48,354 bases of DNA, taken from Methylobacterium sp. J-076 (GTDB taxonomy: Bacteria > Pseudomonadota > Alphaproteobacteria > Rhizobiales > Beijerinckiaceae). Below the pieces are notes generated by a model. That model did no database searches and was not told where the DNA came from. It was given only the letters and a program-made list of their open reading frames with translations. Position 1 is the stretch's first letter. Each line of letters starts with the position of its first letter. Positions 23,752-32,125 of this stretch are shown here, one piece after another. Both the position numbers and the translations under genes were made by a program. Location: contig NZ_JAKSXW010000016.1 of the NCBI RefSeq assembly GCF_022829405.1, forward strand, positions 1-48,354, written 5' to 3'.

Positions 23752-25047
23752 TCACGCGCGGCGGTAACGCGCAAAAGGGTTTTCGAAGCGGGCGCGGGGG
23801 CCGAGTTCGGCCTCGATGGCGAGCAGGCGGTTGTACTTGGCCAGCCGCTCGCCCCGGCAGGGGGCGCCAGCCTTGAGCTGGCCACTGCCCATGGCCACCG
23901 CAAAATCGGTCATGAAGGCGTCGGTGGTTTCCCCGGACCGGTGAGAGATCATCGTCGCCCAGCCGGCCTCGCGGCATAGGGTGACGGCATCGATCGTCTC
24001 CGTCACGGTTCCGATCTGGTTGAGCTTGATCAGCGCCGCGTTGCAGGCGCGCTCCGCGATGGCTTTCGCGATGAAGCGGGTATTGGTCACAATCAGGTCG
24101 TCGCCCACCACCTGGATCCGGCTACCCTGCGCCGCCGTCTGAGCGACGAACCCGGCCCAGTCATCCTCTCCGAAGCCATCCTCGATCGACACGATCGGCC
24201 ACCGGTCGATCCATTGTCCGTACAGAGCCAGAAGGGCGGCCTGATCGAGAAGGCCGGTTTTGGACCGGGCGAGGTCGTAGCCTCCCTTTGTTGCGAAGGA
24301 GGTCGCCGCAGGATCGATGGCGATGGCGACATCGACCCCTGGCCGGTAGCCGGCCCGCTCCGCCGCCTCGACAATCAGGGCGAGCGCCGCTTCGTTGTCG
24401 GACAGCGCCGGCGCGAAGCCCCCCTCGTCGCCTACGGCCGTGCCCAGGCCGCGCTCATGCAGGATCTGGCGGATGGCGGCGTAGGTCTCCGCGGCGCAGC
24501 GCAGCGCCTCTGACAGGCTTGTCGCGCCGACGGGCACCAGCATGAATTCCTGCACGTCGAGCGAACTGTCGGCATGCAGGCCGCCATTGAGGACGTTGAA
24601 GCACGGCATCGGCAGCAGGGTGGCGTCATTCCCTCCAAGATGGGCGTAGAGCGGCTGGCCAGTGGCCTGCGCGGCCGCCCGCGCGACCGCCATCGATGCG
24701 CCCAGCAGTGCGTTGGCGCCGAGCCTGGACTTGTTCGGGGTGCCGTCGAGGGCAACCAGCGTGCTGTCGACCAGCTTCTGATCGGTGGCCTCGCACCCGC
24801 GCAGGCTCGTCGTGATTTCCCCCCGGACGGCTTCGACCGCCTTCAATACCCCCTGGCCGCCATAGCGGGCGGGATCGCCGTCGCGCTTTTCAACCGCTTC
24901 GTTGGTCCCGGTGGAGGCGCCCGAAGGCACGGCCGCGGTCGCCGTTACGCCACTTTCCAGGATGATCCGGACTTCAAGCGTAGGCCGGCCGCGCGAGTCG
25001 AGGATTTCAAGGGCATCGAGGCTGCGGATGGCGGTCGCGGCAGACAT
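23752..25047 (-). CDS. eno: Enolase
   Basis: The 431-aa product is a full-length phosphopyruvate hydratase. 'EILDSRGRPTLEV' and 'VPSGASTGTNEA' mark the N-terminal domain, 'SIEDGFGEDDWAGF' and 'VVGDDLIVTN' carry magnesium-binding acidic residues, 'LIKLNQIGTVTET' has the catalytic lysine, 'MISHRSGETTD' the substrate loop, and 'KYNRLLAIE' the end. It converts 2-phosphoglycerate to phosphoenolpyruvate. Enolase is a classic target of fluoride-phosphate inhibition, and riboswitch-linked eno genes are known, so a spare copy in this island makes sense. I chose the ATG at 25047, where the family begins; the frame extends upstream without a better start. No fluoride riboswitch is visible upstream. Confidence 0.95.
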   Translation of the reverse strand: MSAATAIRSLDALEILDSRGRPTLEVRIILESGVTATAAVPSGASTGTNEAVEKRDGDPARYGGQGVLKAVEAVRGEITTSLRGCEATDQKLVDSTLVALDGTPNKSRLGANALLGASMAVARAAAQATGQPLYAHLGGNDATLLPMPCFNVLNGGLHADSSLDVQEFMLVPVGATSLSEALRCAAETYAAIRQILHERGLGTAVGDEGGFAPALSDNEAALALIVEAAERAGYRPGVDVAIAIDPAATSFATKGGYDLARSKTGLLDQAALLALYGQWIDRWPIVSIEDGFGEDDWAGFVAQTAAQGSRIQVVGDDLIVTNTRFIAKAIAERACNAALIKLNQIGTVTETIDAVTLCREAGWATMISHRSGETTDAFMTDFAVAMGSGQLKAGAPCRGERLAKYNRLLAIEAELGPRARFENPFARYRRA

Positions 25048-25182
25048 ACAAACTCCGATTTCGAAAGCTCTCTGCAGAATACGATCAATATTTACTTCGG
25101 TAATTTTCTCGCATTGACTTAATTCATCGATTGAAGATTTGTATACCATCCCCGTAAATCCGGACACCCGGCCGTGAACGGT

Positions 25183-25223
25183 CTGGCGGGACCGGAACTG
25201 AATATCTCATACCGTCCCGCCAG
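25183..25223. repeat. Inverted repeat between eno and the exported repeat protein
   Basis: CTGGCGGGAC (25183-25192) and GTCCCGCCAG (25214-25223) are perfect inverted copies 21 bases apart. The GC stem sits in AT-rich DNA. It lies just after the exported-protein gene stop (25262, minus strand) and before eno, so it is probably the terminator of the former; there is no T tract on either side. Confidence 0.5.
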
Positions 25224-25261
25224 CATTAAACAACAGGTTCCACAGATGGAATGCCTGTGGA

Positions 25262-25648
25262 TCAGCAACCATCATCCTTCTCAGCGGCGGTCGACGTAGC
25301 ACTGGCATTGTTCATCGCGCCAACCGTGCCAGGCGAGGCAGGTTGCTGGCCGCCAGCCAGGTTTTTGGCTGCTGGATCGGTGCTGTTCGACTTGGCAGGC
25401 TGACTTGCCGCCTGCTGGCCGGTTGTCTGCGTAGCGCCGGCATTATTCATCGCGCCTACAGTGCCGGGAGACGCGGGCTGGGCGCCACCCGCCAGGTTTT
25501 TGCTGGAATGATCAACATCAGAGCTTTTCGCGTTTGATGCATGTTGATCAGGGCTTTTGGGCTTAGCTGTGCCGGTATTGCATGGCGCGGCCATGACCGT
25601 TCCAGTCGTGAAAGCCAATATGGCGATAGCGGAGATCCAACGCTTCAT
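25262..25648 (-). CDS. Exported protein with two tandem repeats
   Basis: The 128-aa product has a signal peptide (residues 1-21, ending in VMA-A) and two nearly identical repeats, 'KNLAGGAQPASPGTVGAM' and 'KNLAGGQQPASPGTVGAM', separated by a low-complexity Ser/Thr/Gln linker. It has two cysteines, one near the mature N-terminus and one as the last residue. Small exported repeat proteins of this look are common in Methylobacterium and Bradyrhizobium; no function is known. The start is the ATG at 25648, since a hydrophobic signal follows it directly. It is transcribed away from xoxF's end and is not obviously linked to either neighbour. Confidence 0.7.
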   Translation of the reverse strand: MKRWISAIAILAFTTGTVMAAPCNTGTAKPKSPDQHASNAKSSDVDHSSKNLAGGAQPASPGTVGAMNNAGATQTTGQQAASQPAKSNSTDPAAKNLAGGQQPASPGTVGAMNNASATSTAAEKDDGC

Positions 25649-25769
25649 CGACATTTCCTCTCGCAATTGCTTTTACATGCAAGATAACCCTCCGTGCTCG
25701 GACGCTGTTCCTGCACATCGTTTGAGGACGCCTGATTTTATGGGTCACGTCGCTTGACGAACGCGAGAT

Positions 25770-25794
25770 GCCGGCGCGGAAAGCCCGCGCCGGC
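25770..25794 (-). terminator. Hairpin after xoxF
   Basis: GCCGGCGCG (25770-25778) pairs with CGCGCCGGC (25786-25794), a perfect 9-bp stem with a 7-base loop, 30 bp beyond the xoxF stop. It lacks a U tract on the minus strand, so it may be a 3'-end stabiliser rather than a simple terminator. Confidence 0.55.
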
Positions 25795-25824
25795 ACGATC
25801 TTTACAGGCTGGCCTTTAGACCGA

Positions 25825-27627
25825 TTAATTCGGCAGCGCGAAGTCGGTCAGCGTGCCGCCGAGGTTGGTGTACTGAGCCAGACCTGCGTAGCCGCCCACC
25901 GCGCCGAGGCCGGCGTTCGGGTCGGTCAGGCCGGCCGCAAGGCCGATGCCAGCCCAGCCGCCAACGCCCGAGAGCACGGCGATGTGCTGCTTGCCCTTGT
26001 GCTGGTAGGTGATCACGTTGCCGATGATGCCCGACGGAGTCTTGAACTTCCAAAGCTCCTTGCCGGTCTTGTCGTCGACGGCCTTGATGTAGCCTTCCAG
26101 AGTTCCGTAGAACACCACGTCGCCGGCGGTGGCCAGAGCACCGGACCACACCGAGAACTGCTCCGGATCGGACCAGACGATCTTACCCTTCGTTCCATCC
26201 CAGGCGATGAAGTTGCCCATGCCGCCGTGCGAGTTCGGGGCCGGGTACATCGAGAGGGTCGCACCGACGTAGGGCTGGCCCGGGGTGTAGGTCACCCGGA
26301 ACGGCTCGTAGTCCATGCAGACGTGGTTGGTGGGCACGTAGAACAGGTTGGTCTTCGGCGAGAAGGCCGCGGGCTGCTGATCCTTCGACCCGAGAGCCGC
26401 CGGGCAGATGCCCTTGGAATTGGTGTCCTCACCGTTCTGCTCAGGAGCATACTTGGCATTGACGAGCGGACGGCCGTACGTCTTCGAGTCCTTGTCCATG
26501 TCGACCTTGGACGCCCAGTTGACCGCCGGGTCGAACTTTTCCGCCACCAGGAGGGCGCCGGTCTCGCGGTTCAGCGTGTAACCGAAGCCGTTACGGTCGA
26601 AGTGCGTCAGGAGCGGCTGCTCCTTGCCGTCGACCTTCTGATCCGTGAGGATCATCTCGTTGATGCCGTCGTAGTCCCACTCGTCGTGCGGGGTCATCTG
26701 GTAGACCCACTTGGCGACGCCGGTATCCGGGTTACGCGCCCAGATGGTCATGGACCAGCGGTTGTCGCCCGGACGCTGCTTCGGGTTCCAGGTCGAGGGG
26801 TTGCCCGAGCCGTAGTACATCAGGTCGAGCTTGGGATCGTAGGAGTACCAGCCCCAAGTGCAGCCGCCGCCGGTCTTCCACTGATCGCCTTCCCAGGTCT
26901 TCAGCGAGGAGTCCTTGCCGATTGGCTTGCCAAGGTAGGTGGTCTTCTCCGGGTCGACGAGCAGTTGATCGTCCGGGCCCTCGGAGTAGCCGCGCCACAC
27001 CCGCTTGCCGGTCTTCAGGTCGTAGGCGGTGACGTGGCACTGTACGCCGAACTCGCCGCCCGAGATGCCGACGATGACCTTGTCCTTGACCGGCAGAACC
27101 GTCGCGGTGTTGGTGGCGCCGGCCTTCGGATCGCCGTTCACGACCGACCAGTTGACCTTGCCGGTCTTGGCGTCGAGCGACACGAGGGTGGTATCGGCCT
27201 GGTGCAGGATGATCGCGCCGTCGGCGTAAGCCAGACCACGGTTGACCGTGTCACAGCACATGACCGGGATCACGGCTGGATCCTGCTTCGGCTCGTACTT
27301 CCAGAGGATCTTCTGCTCGTGGTCGAGATCGAGGGCATACACGATGTTCGGGAACGGCGTGTGCACGTACATGACGTTGCCGATGACAAGCGGCGCGCCC
27401 TCGTGGCCACGCAGCACGCCTGTCGAGAACGACCAGGCGACCTGGAGGTCCTTGACGTTCTTCGTGTTGATCTGATCAAGTTTTGAGTAGCGGGTGTTCG
27501 AGTAATTCTTGCCGGGGAACGCCCAGTCGTTGTCGTTATCCATCATTTTCATGAGGTTTTCGTTCGCCAACGCCGGCAGCAGCGTTGCGGCGTAGGCCGC
27601 AGTGGCGACAAGGGCCATTTTCTTCAT
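25825..27627 (-). CDS. xoxF: Lanthanide-dependent methanol dehydrogenase XoxF
   Basis: This 600-aa precursor is a PQQ methanol dehydrogenase of the XoxF type. The signal peptide covers residues 1-21 (PALA-N), the vicinal Cys124-Cys125 of the PQQ pocket are in '[11 protein letters not shown]', and the active-site block '[11 protein letters not shown]' gives catalytic Asp318 and Asp320. The extra aspartate at 320 binds the lanthanide and separates XoxF from the calcium enzyme MxaF. Eight-bladed propeller tryptophan-docking motifs follow. It oxidises methanol to formaldehyde or formate in the periplasm. GGAGGAA precedes ATG 27627. The usual partners xoxG and xoxJ are absent, so it would rely on chromosomal cytochrome and PQQ supply. 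Confidence 0.96.
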   Translation of the reverse strand: MKKMALVATAAYAATLLPALANENLMKMMDNDNDWAFPGKNYSNTRYSKLDQINTKNVKDLQVAWSFSTGVLRGHEGAPLVIGNVMYVHTPFPNIVYALDLDHEQKILWKYEPKQDPAVIPVMCCDTVNRGLAYADGAIILHQADTTLVSLDAKTGKVNWSVVNGDPKAGATNTATVLPVKDKVIVGISGGEFGVQCHVTAYDLKTGKRVWRGYSEGPDDQLLVDPEKTTYLGKPIGKDSSLKTWEGDQWKTGGGCTWGWYSYDPKLDLMYYGSGNPSTWNPKQRPGDNRWSMTIWARNPDTGVAKWVYQMTPHDEWDYDGINEMILTDQKVDGKEQPLLTHFDRNGFGYTLNRETGALLVAEKFDPAVNWASKVDMDKDSKTYGRPLVNAKYAPEQNGEDTNSKGICPAALGSKDQQPAAFSPKTNLFYVPTNHVCMDYEPFRVTYTPGQPYVGATLSMYPAPNSHGGMGNFIAWDGTKGKIVWSDPEQFSVWSGALATAGDVVFYGTLEGYIKAVDDKTGKELWKFKTPSGIIGNVITYQHKGKQHIAVLSGVGGWAGIGLAAGLTDPNAGLGAVGGYAGLAQYTNLGGTLTDFALPN

Positions 27628-28058
27628 GCGTGTTCCTCCGTCCTGACGTCCCTGGCCCGATGTTGGCGTGGCCATGCGTCGTCTTAGGCGTCTTTGCCGA
27701 TCCCGCAGACACGGCATTACAAGCACAGCTCCAGGAACGAGCGATGCATATCTAGCGAAGCGCCGATGGATTACAATAAGATTCTTCTAAGTGCGACAGT
27801 TTTTTCAGTCGATCGAAATCTTATACTTTCATTTAGGCATGACCAAGCCTCCCGGAAAACTATGTAGTTTTCAGGATCAAATAAATACTGATTTTTTAAA
27901 GACCAAATTCCTTGTTTTTATAGCCGAAGTCGCAGATATCAGCCTTGACTCACGGTTTTCCAAGGTTAGGTTCGGCCTTGCAAGGGTTCTCCCCTTGTTT
28001 GCGATAGACTGGGATCTGGCGAACGTCTTAAGTTACCGCTCGGGAGGTTCGCCGGGTG
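27628..28058. other. AT-rich intergenic region upstream of xoxF
   Basis: This stretch of about 430 bp is much richer in A+T than its surroundings. It shows no gene with a ribosome binding site and credible composition. It presumably carries the xoxF promoter on the minus strand and a plus-strand transcript end (terminator at 28059-28088). I see no conserved operator. Confidence 0.4.
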
Positions 28059-28088
28059 CGGCGGGGTCTTCGGACCTCGCCGTTTTTT
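28059..28088 (+). terminator. Rho-independent terminator, plus strand
   Basis: CGGCGGGGTC - TTCG - GACCTCGCCG (one G.U pair) followed by TTTTTT is a textbook terminator with a stable tetraloop. No plus-strand gene precedes it within 400 bp, so it ends an unknown transcript or is left over from a lost gene. Confidence 0.8.
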
Positions 28089-28103
28089 GTTTATGAGCAC
28101 GCG

Positions 28104-28130
28104 AAAAAGCGTGCGCAGATCTGCGCACGC
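28104..28130 (-). terminator. Terminator facing the orphan fluoride riboswitch
   Basis: A perfect 22-base palindrome at 28109-28130, centred on AGATCT, is followed on the minus strand by TTTTT. It would end transcripts coming from the minus-strand fluoride riboswitch at 28271-28334, before they could reach xoxF. Confidence 0.75.
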
Positions 28131-28270
28131 TGAAGCGGCTTCAGAGCGGTAATGGGTGGGATCGCATCAGCACGCAGCTCGTTCAGGACCCCCGCGAGGG
28201 GATCAGGTTACGGACGTGCGCATGCCGGGAGTGGGAAAAGCATAGCCCTACCCGCGCCCGGAAGCGCTCG

Positions 28271-28334
28271 GTAGGAGCTATCGTCCCGGCCATAGGGGCC
28301 AGGCAGTTGTCGGGGAGCTCCATCCCCATCCCAC
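28271..28334 (-). ncRNA. Orphan fluoride riboswitch (minus strand)
   Basis: The minus strand reads GGGATGGGGATGG, then GCTCCCCGACAAC, TGCC, a CGGGACGATAGCTCC core and CTAC, in the order of the crcB-motif aptamer. It is close to the aptamers at 21983 and 33724 but has GC-rich variation in the P2 arm (CCGGCC/GGCCGG). No coding region follows before the terminator at 28104-28130, so its former gene is missing or it makes a short regulatory RNA. Confidence 0.75.
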
Positions 28335-28514
28335 GTTTGGGAACGTGGCCTAATCCGCGGCAAAGGTCAATTCGACAGGCACGGCCTGCCCGGCTTGTCC
28401 GCAGCGTCTGCACCGTCAGGAACGTCGGGATAGTGGTGTGCGGTGCGGCATGATCGTCCCCGCCGCTCTTCGAAGGTGCTTGACGGGGGTCGCAGGCTTC
28501 ACTTAAGCTTTTCC

Positions 28515-28575
28515 TTGGCAATGGAATCTGCCAGGCCTTTGAGGCCGAACCGCCTTCGGGCTAATGACTCCTACC
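28515..28575 (+). ncRNA. Fluoride riboswitch upstream of the CLC-F gene
   Basis: The aptamer reads GGCAATGGAATCTGCC, a CAGGCCTTTGAGGCC arm, GAACCGCCTTCGGG with the conserved AACCGCC and CTAATGACTCCTACC, the hallmark 3' end. It ends 29 bp before ATG 28604, whose ribosome binding site GGGGGAG is close by. The short distance suggests control of translation initiation rather than a terminator. Confidence 0.93.
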
Positions 28576-28603
28576 TTTTGCGGCGTCGCAACAAGGGGGA
28601 GTC

Positions 28604-30037
28604 ATGCGCGCAACGTTCCAAAATCTTTTCTCAACGCTCAACGTTGCCGCCTTCGTGCGCACACGGCACGCTCATGCCGTCTCCGTTATCCGCTGGATCC
28701 TTGCCCTGATCCCCATGGCGGCGGCAGTCGGCACCCTATGCGCCGCGTTCCTGTACAGCCTCGACGTCGCGACCCAGGCCCGGTTCACCTACCCCTGGCT
28801 GCTGTTCCTGCTCCCGGCCGGCGGCTTCGCCGTAGGGTTGCTCTACCACTGGGTCGGCCAATCGGTTGAAGGCGGCAACAACCTCATTGTCGAGCAGATC
28901 CATGAGCCCGGGGGCGGCGTGCCCCTCCGCATGGCGCCGCTCATCTTCCTTGGCACGGTCGTCACCCACCTGTTCGGCGGCTCGGCCGGGCGCGAAGGAA
29001 CGGCCGTTCAGCTCGGCGGCAGTCTGGCGAGCGCTGTCGGAAAGATCTTCCGCCTCGACTCGTCGAGCGTGCGGATCATGCTGATGGCAGGGATCGCCGC
29101 CGGATTTGGCGCGGTGTTCGGCACACCGCTCGCGGGCGCCGTTTTTGCGATGGAGGTGCTGGCAGTCGGTCGGGTCGAGTACTCCGCCCTCGTGCCCTGT
29201 CTGGTGGCCGCCCTCGTCGGCGATTGGGTCTGTCAGCTCTGGGGCATCCATCACGGCGTCTACCGCATCGACTACCTGGCGGCCACGACCGGAACCCACC
29301 TGATCGAGCCGCTGCTGCTGATCAAAGTCGCCGTTGCCGGCGTTGCCTTCGGTCTTGCAGGCCTGCTGTTCGCCGAGGCCAACCACATACTCGGCGGCTG
29401 GTGCAAGCGCACGATTTCGTTCGGACCGCTCCGGCCGGTGGCGGGCGGCCTGGCCGTCATCGCCCTGGTTTATCTGTGCGGCACCCGCGACTATCTCGGC
29501 CTCGGCGTGTGGTCGGCGGATCCGCACGGCCTGACGATCGCCAGCTTCTTCGGCCCCGACGTTTATCCGTGGAGCTGGGCGCTCAAGATCCTCTTCACAG
29601 TCGTCACGCTTTCCGCCGGGTTCAAGGGCGGCGAGGTCACGCCTCTGTTCTTCATAGGCGCAGCCCTCGGTAACGCGCTTGCCGGCGCACTCGGCGCTCC
29701 GGTCGATCTCATGGCCGGACTCGGCTTCGTCGCCGTGTTTGCAGGGGCCGCGAATACGCCCCTGGCCTGCACCCTCATGGGGATTGAGCTGTTTGGTGCA
29801 ACCCATGGCGTCTACATCGCGGTCGCCTGTTTCCTCGCCTACATCTGCTCCGGCCACAGCGGCATCTACCTGTCGCAGCGCATCGCCGTGCCGAAGGTCG
29901 CGGTGAACGGCGCTGTGATCCACGGCGCTACGTTGCGGCATGTCCGGACCATCCGGGCCGCGCGCACGCCGCCGTCCCCCGTCGTCTCACCCCCTCAAAC
30001 TGAAACGGAGGAATCATGCCCCATACCCACCACGTGA
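28604..30037 (+). CDS. CLC-F type fluoride/proton antiporter
   Basis: This 477-aa channel/transporter of the CLC family has about ten membrane helices. The selectivity loop reads '[17 protein letters not shown]' near residue 125, where a GREGT pattern with an upstream GGSAG is typical of the fluoride branch; '[18 protein letters not shown]' and '[17 protein letters not shown]' are further family blocks. It lacks the C-terminal CBS domains of chloride ClC channels. It would expel fluoride using the proton gradient. The riboswitch at 28515 precedes it. The ATG at 28604 follows GGGGGAG. Its last 22 bases overlap the DUF190 gene. Confidence 0.9.
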   Translation: MRATFQNLFSTLNVAAFVRTRHAHAVSVIRWILALIPMAAAVGTLCAAFLYSLDVATQARFTYPWLLFLLPAGGFAVGLLYHWVGQSVEGGNNLIVEQIHEPGGGVPLRMAPLIFLGTVVTHLFGGSAGREGTAVQLGGSLASAVGKIFRLDSSSVRIMLMAGIAAGFGAVFGTPLAGAVFAMEVLAVGRVEYSALVPCLVAALVGDWVCQLWGIHHGVYRIDYLAATTGTHLIEPLLLIKVAVAGVAFGLAGLLFAEANHILGGWCKRTISFGPLRPVAGGLAVIALVYLCGTRDYLGLGVWSADPHGLTIASFFGPDVYPWSWALKILFTVVTLSAGFKGGEVTPLFFIGAALGNALAGALGAPVDLMAGLGFVAVFAGAANTPLACTLMGIELFGATHGVYIAVACFLAYICSGHSGIYLSQRIAVPKVAVNGAVIHGATLRHVRTIRAARTPPSPVVSPPQTETEESCPIPTT

Positions 30038-30438
30038 CCCCCAGTGAGATCGGCATGCTCCGCATCTATCTGCGGCGCGGCGACAAGAGCGGTCCCAGGA
30101 CCGCGCGCTCTCTGTGGGGGGCCAAGCCGCTCTACCGGGAACTCGTTCAGACGGCCAAGGCGGACGGGCTGATGAACGCGGTCGCTCATCCGACGCAGTA
30201 TGGCTACAGCAACCATGGCCCCGTGCGCGAGGACGGATCGGAGACGGTCGACCCGCAGCTGACGGTCTGCGTCGAGGTGATCGGCCACCGCGAGCAGCTC
30301 GAACAGTTCTGCCGCCGCCACGGCGACCTGCTCGGCGGAAAGGTCATCGTCTACAAGCACCTGGAGCACTGGAGCATCACCCCGGCAGGCCTCGCGCACG
30401 AGGACGCGACCCCCCAGGAATTGGCGGTCACGCCGTGA
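30016..30438 (+). CDS. DUF190-family protein
   Basis: The 140-aa product is a DUF190 protein: '[16 protein letters not shown]' and '[26 protein letters not shown]' followed by '[16 protein letters not shown]', the layout of a PII-like signalling fold. DUF190 genes often travel with crcB and riboswitch-controlled fluoride genes, probably regulating the transporter. It overlaps the end of the CLC-F gene, which implies translational coupling, and precedes the EamA gene by 58 bp. No membrane segment is present. Sensing of an adenine nucleotide is known for PII-like folds but is not shown for this family. Confidence 0.85.
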   Translation: MPHTHHVTPSEIGMLRIYLRRGDKSGPRTARSLWGAKPLYRELVQTAKADGLMNAVAHPTQYGYSNHGPVREDGSETVDPQLTVCVEVIGHREQLEQFCRRHGDLLGGKVIVYKHLEHWSITPAGLAHEDATPQELAVTP

Positions 30439-30496
30439 GCGGCCCGACACTGCGTTCCGGCGGCGAACGCCGGGATGCCCCTTGGGCGGGGCTCCG

Positions 30497-30934
30497 ATGG
30501 TAGGCCTGTTCGCGGCTTGGCAATTCTGGGCCCCGCTCTCGGCCGGATTTGCCGCCCTGACCGCGATCTTCGCCAAGATCGGGATCGGGAACATCAACTC
30601 GGACTTCGCCACCTTCATCCGGACCGTCGTGATCCTCGTCGTCCTGGGCGGGATCCTGACAGGCACCGGGCAATGGCAGGCCCCCGGATCGGTGTCGCGC
30701 CGGACGTACCTGTTCCTGGTGCTGTCTGGCCTGGCGACCGGCGGCTCATGGCTTTGCTACTTCCGCGCTCTGAAGCTCGGTGATGCGGCGCGCGTCGCAC
30801 CCATCGACAAGCTGAGCGTGGTCCTCGTCGCCGTGTTCGGCGTGCTCTTCCTGGGCGAGCATCTGGCAGCCCCGAACTGGGTGGGCATCGTCCTGATTGC
30901 GGCTGGCGCGATCCTGGTCGCCTACAAAGTCTGA
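30497..30934 (+). CDS. EamA-family single-domain transporter
   Basis: This 145-aa membrane protein has four to five hydrophobic helices and the EamA/DMT half-unit pattern ('FAALTAIFAKIGI', 'GGSWLCYFRALKLGDAARVAPIDKLSVVLVAVFGVLFLGE', 'AGAILVAYKV'). One half-domain must dimerise to form a transporter. I chose ATG 30497 (MVGLF) over an upstream start at 30482. It follows the DUF190 gene in the riboswitch-controlled operon. The substrate is unknown; a small metabolite or ion exporter linked to fluoride stress is possible. Confidence 0.8.
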   Translation: MVGLFAAWQFWAPLSAGFAALTAIFAKIGIGNINSDFATFIRTVVILVVLGGILTGTGQWQAPGSVSRRTYLFLVLSGLATGGSWLCYFRALKLGDAARVAPIDKLSVVLVAVFGVLFLGEHLAAPNWVGIVLIAAGAILVAYKV

Positions 30935-30987
30935 GGCGCACGCCGGACGCCGTTTCAGCCAGCCTTACCTCTCGAAGGAGTCCAAGA

Positions 30988-31404
30988 TTGGTAGACGCAA
31001 CAGAGCTGACCAGTGCGGTCGTGGCCGCATACGTCAGGAACAATTCCGTTCCGGTGGCTGAACTGCCGGCGCTGATCGCCACCGTCCATGGCGCCATCGC
31101 CGGACTTTCAACGGCGGGGGCCGCCGATGCGCCGGAGGCACCGAATGAAAAACCGAGCCCAGCCCAGATCCGCAAGTCGATCCAGCACGACGGGATCGTC
31201 AGCTTCATCGACGGCCGGCCCTACAAGACCCTGAAGCGGCATCTGACGAGCCACGGCTTCGATCCGCGCAGCTACCGGGCGCGCTACGCGCTGCCGGACG
31301 ACTACCCGATGGTGGCCACCGCCTACAGGGAGCGGCGCTCAGCCCTGGCCAAAGCGATCGGCCTCGGTCAGCCGGGCATGATGGTGCAGAAGCGCCAGAC
31401 CTGA
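30988..31404 (+). CDS. MucR/Ros-family regulator lacking zinc cysteines
   Basis: The 138-aa product ends in the MucR/Ros domain: 'RPYKTLKRHLTSHGFDPRSYRARYALPDDYPMVA' and 'YRERRSALAKAIGLG' match the family closely. In typical members the domain begins with Cys-x2-Cys-G; here the corresponding stretch reads 'SFIDGRP', so both cysteine ligands are absent and the zinc site cannot form in the usual way. The start is TTG 30988, preceded by GAAGGAG. It lies 53 bp after the EamA gene. Zinc-free Ros-like proteins exist and may still bind DNA. It may control the divergent membrane protein or ChrB-like genes. Confidence 0.8.
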   Translation: MVDATELTSAVVAAYVRNNSVPVAELPALIATVHGAIAGLSTAGAADAPEAPNEKPSPAQIRKSIQHDGIVSFIDGRPYKTLKRHLTSHGFDPRSYRARYALPDDYPMVATAYRERRSALAKAIGLGQPGMMVQKRQT

Positions 31405-31423
31405 AGGGCGGGATCCACCGAAA

Positions 31424-32032
31424 TCAGGCGCTCCCCGCCAGCACGGCCAGCCGCAGGAAATAGAGGCCATAGGCTGTGACCATGACGGCGGCGATCCCGT
31501 CGAGGACGTAGGGCGGCACGCGGCGGAACACGCCGGTGCCCCGCAACGTGATCCCCAGAAGGGCGATGACCGCTACGCCAATGGCGACCCCGAGGGTTGC
31601 GGTCGCCGCGCCCTGGCGCAGTGAAACGCCCAGCCACACCACGAGGATTTCCAGGCCTTCGGCGGCGAGAGCCCAGGCCGCCACGCTGATCCCGCCCGCG
31701 TTCAGCGGCAGCGCCCAGCCAGTGCCGATGGCGCGGGGTTCACTCCCCTGTGTGTCTTTGAGGCCGGTGATGAACTCATAGGTGAGATACAGCCCGAAGC
31801 CGAGCAGCAGCAGGGCCGACACCCAATCCAGCCAGTGCAGCGCCACGCTGTAGGCGGCCACCTGCAGAACCGCGGCCAGAACCGCGACACCGAAGCCCCC
31901 GAGGAATGAGCCGAGCGCCACGCTGCGCCAGCCGAACCGGTACGACGCTGCCGCGACGACGGTGGCGGCGATGAACAGCTCCGTGAACGTCACCTGGAAG
32001 GTGATCAGACTGCCGATCCAGGACAAGGCCAT
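31424..32032 (-). CDS. Membrane protein A of a paralogous pair (REGLE-like)
   Basis: This 202-aa protein has about six membrane helices. The first starts 'LITFQVTFTELFIAATVVAA' with Glu18; a later one reads 'AAEGLEILVVW' with Glu125 and Glu128, reminiscent of the REGLE motif of FTR1-type metal permeases. It is homologous across its length to the product of 33963-34574, which lies beyond a fluoride riboswitch. ATG 32032 is chosen because the membrane helices start at once; an extended frame to 32080 adds a non-hydrophobic stretch. It is transcribed toward the MucR-like gene and away from the ChrB-like gene. Function unknown; an ion transporter is the best guess. Confidence 0.75.
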   Translation of the reverse strand: MALSWIGSLITFQVTFTELFIAATVVAAASYRFGWRSVALGSFLGGFGVAVLAAVLQVAAYSVALHWLDWVSALLLLGFGLYLTYEFITGLKDTQGSEPRAIGTGWALPLNAGGISVAAWALAAEGLEILVVWLGVSLRQGAATATLGVAIGVAVIALLGITLRGTGVFRRVPPYVLDGIAAVMVTAYGLYFLRLAVLAGSA

Positions 32033-32104
32033 ACGCGTAACACTCCTGCAGCGACGCGTCGGCCCGCGGAAAGACCGCATCGACCATCATCGTCGCTCTT
32101 GATA

Positions 32105-32120
32105 TGTAACCACCGTTACA
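32105..32120. promoter_or_regulatory. Dyad operator upstream of the ChrB-like gene
   Basis: TGTAAC-CACC-GTTACA is a perfect inverted repeat with 6-base arms, 5 bases before the first ATG of the ChrB-like gene and 73 bases before the divergent membrane-protein gene. ChrB proteins are regulators, so autoregulation at this dyad is likely. Confidence 0.65.
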
Positions 32121-32125
32121 TCTAT

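Noticed and set aside
25048..25260. Fluoride riboswitch upstream of eno
   Set aside because: The minus strand lacks the AACCGCC core and the CTGAT-CTCC end of the motif.
25768..27486. Long plus-strand frame opposite xoxF
   Set aside because: Antisense of the clearly coding xoxF; no signal, motif or ribosome binding site.
25825..27627. Calcium-type MxaF identity for the methanol dehydrogenase
   Set aside because: The DYD aspartate at 320 is the lanthanide ligand; MxaF has alanine there.
28004..28090. Possible structured RNA such as SRP RNA before the terminator
   Set aside because: The conserved GGAAG and AGCA loop elements of SRP RNA are absent; only a terminator hairpin is supported.
27628..28334. 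Control of xoxF by the minus-strand fluoride riboswitch
   Set aside because: A strong terminator at 28104-28130 and more than 400 bp of other DNA lie between them.
28736..29941. Long minus-strand frame opposite the CLC-F gene
   Set aside because: Gln/Glu/Arg-rich antisense translation of a membrane protein gene.
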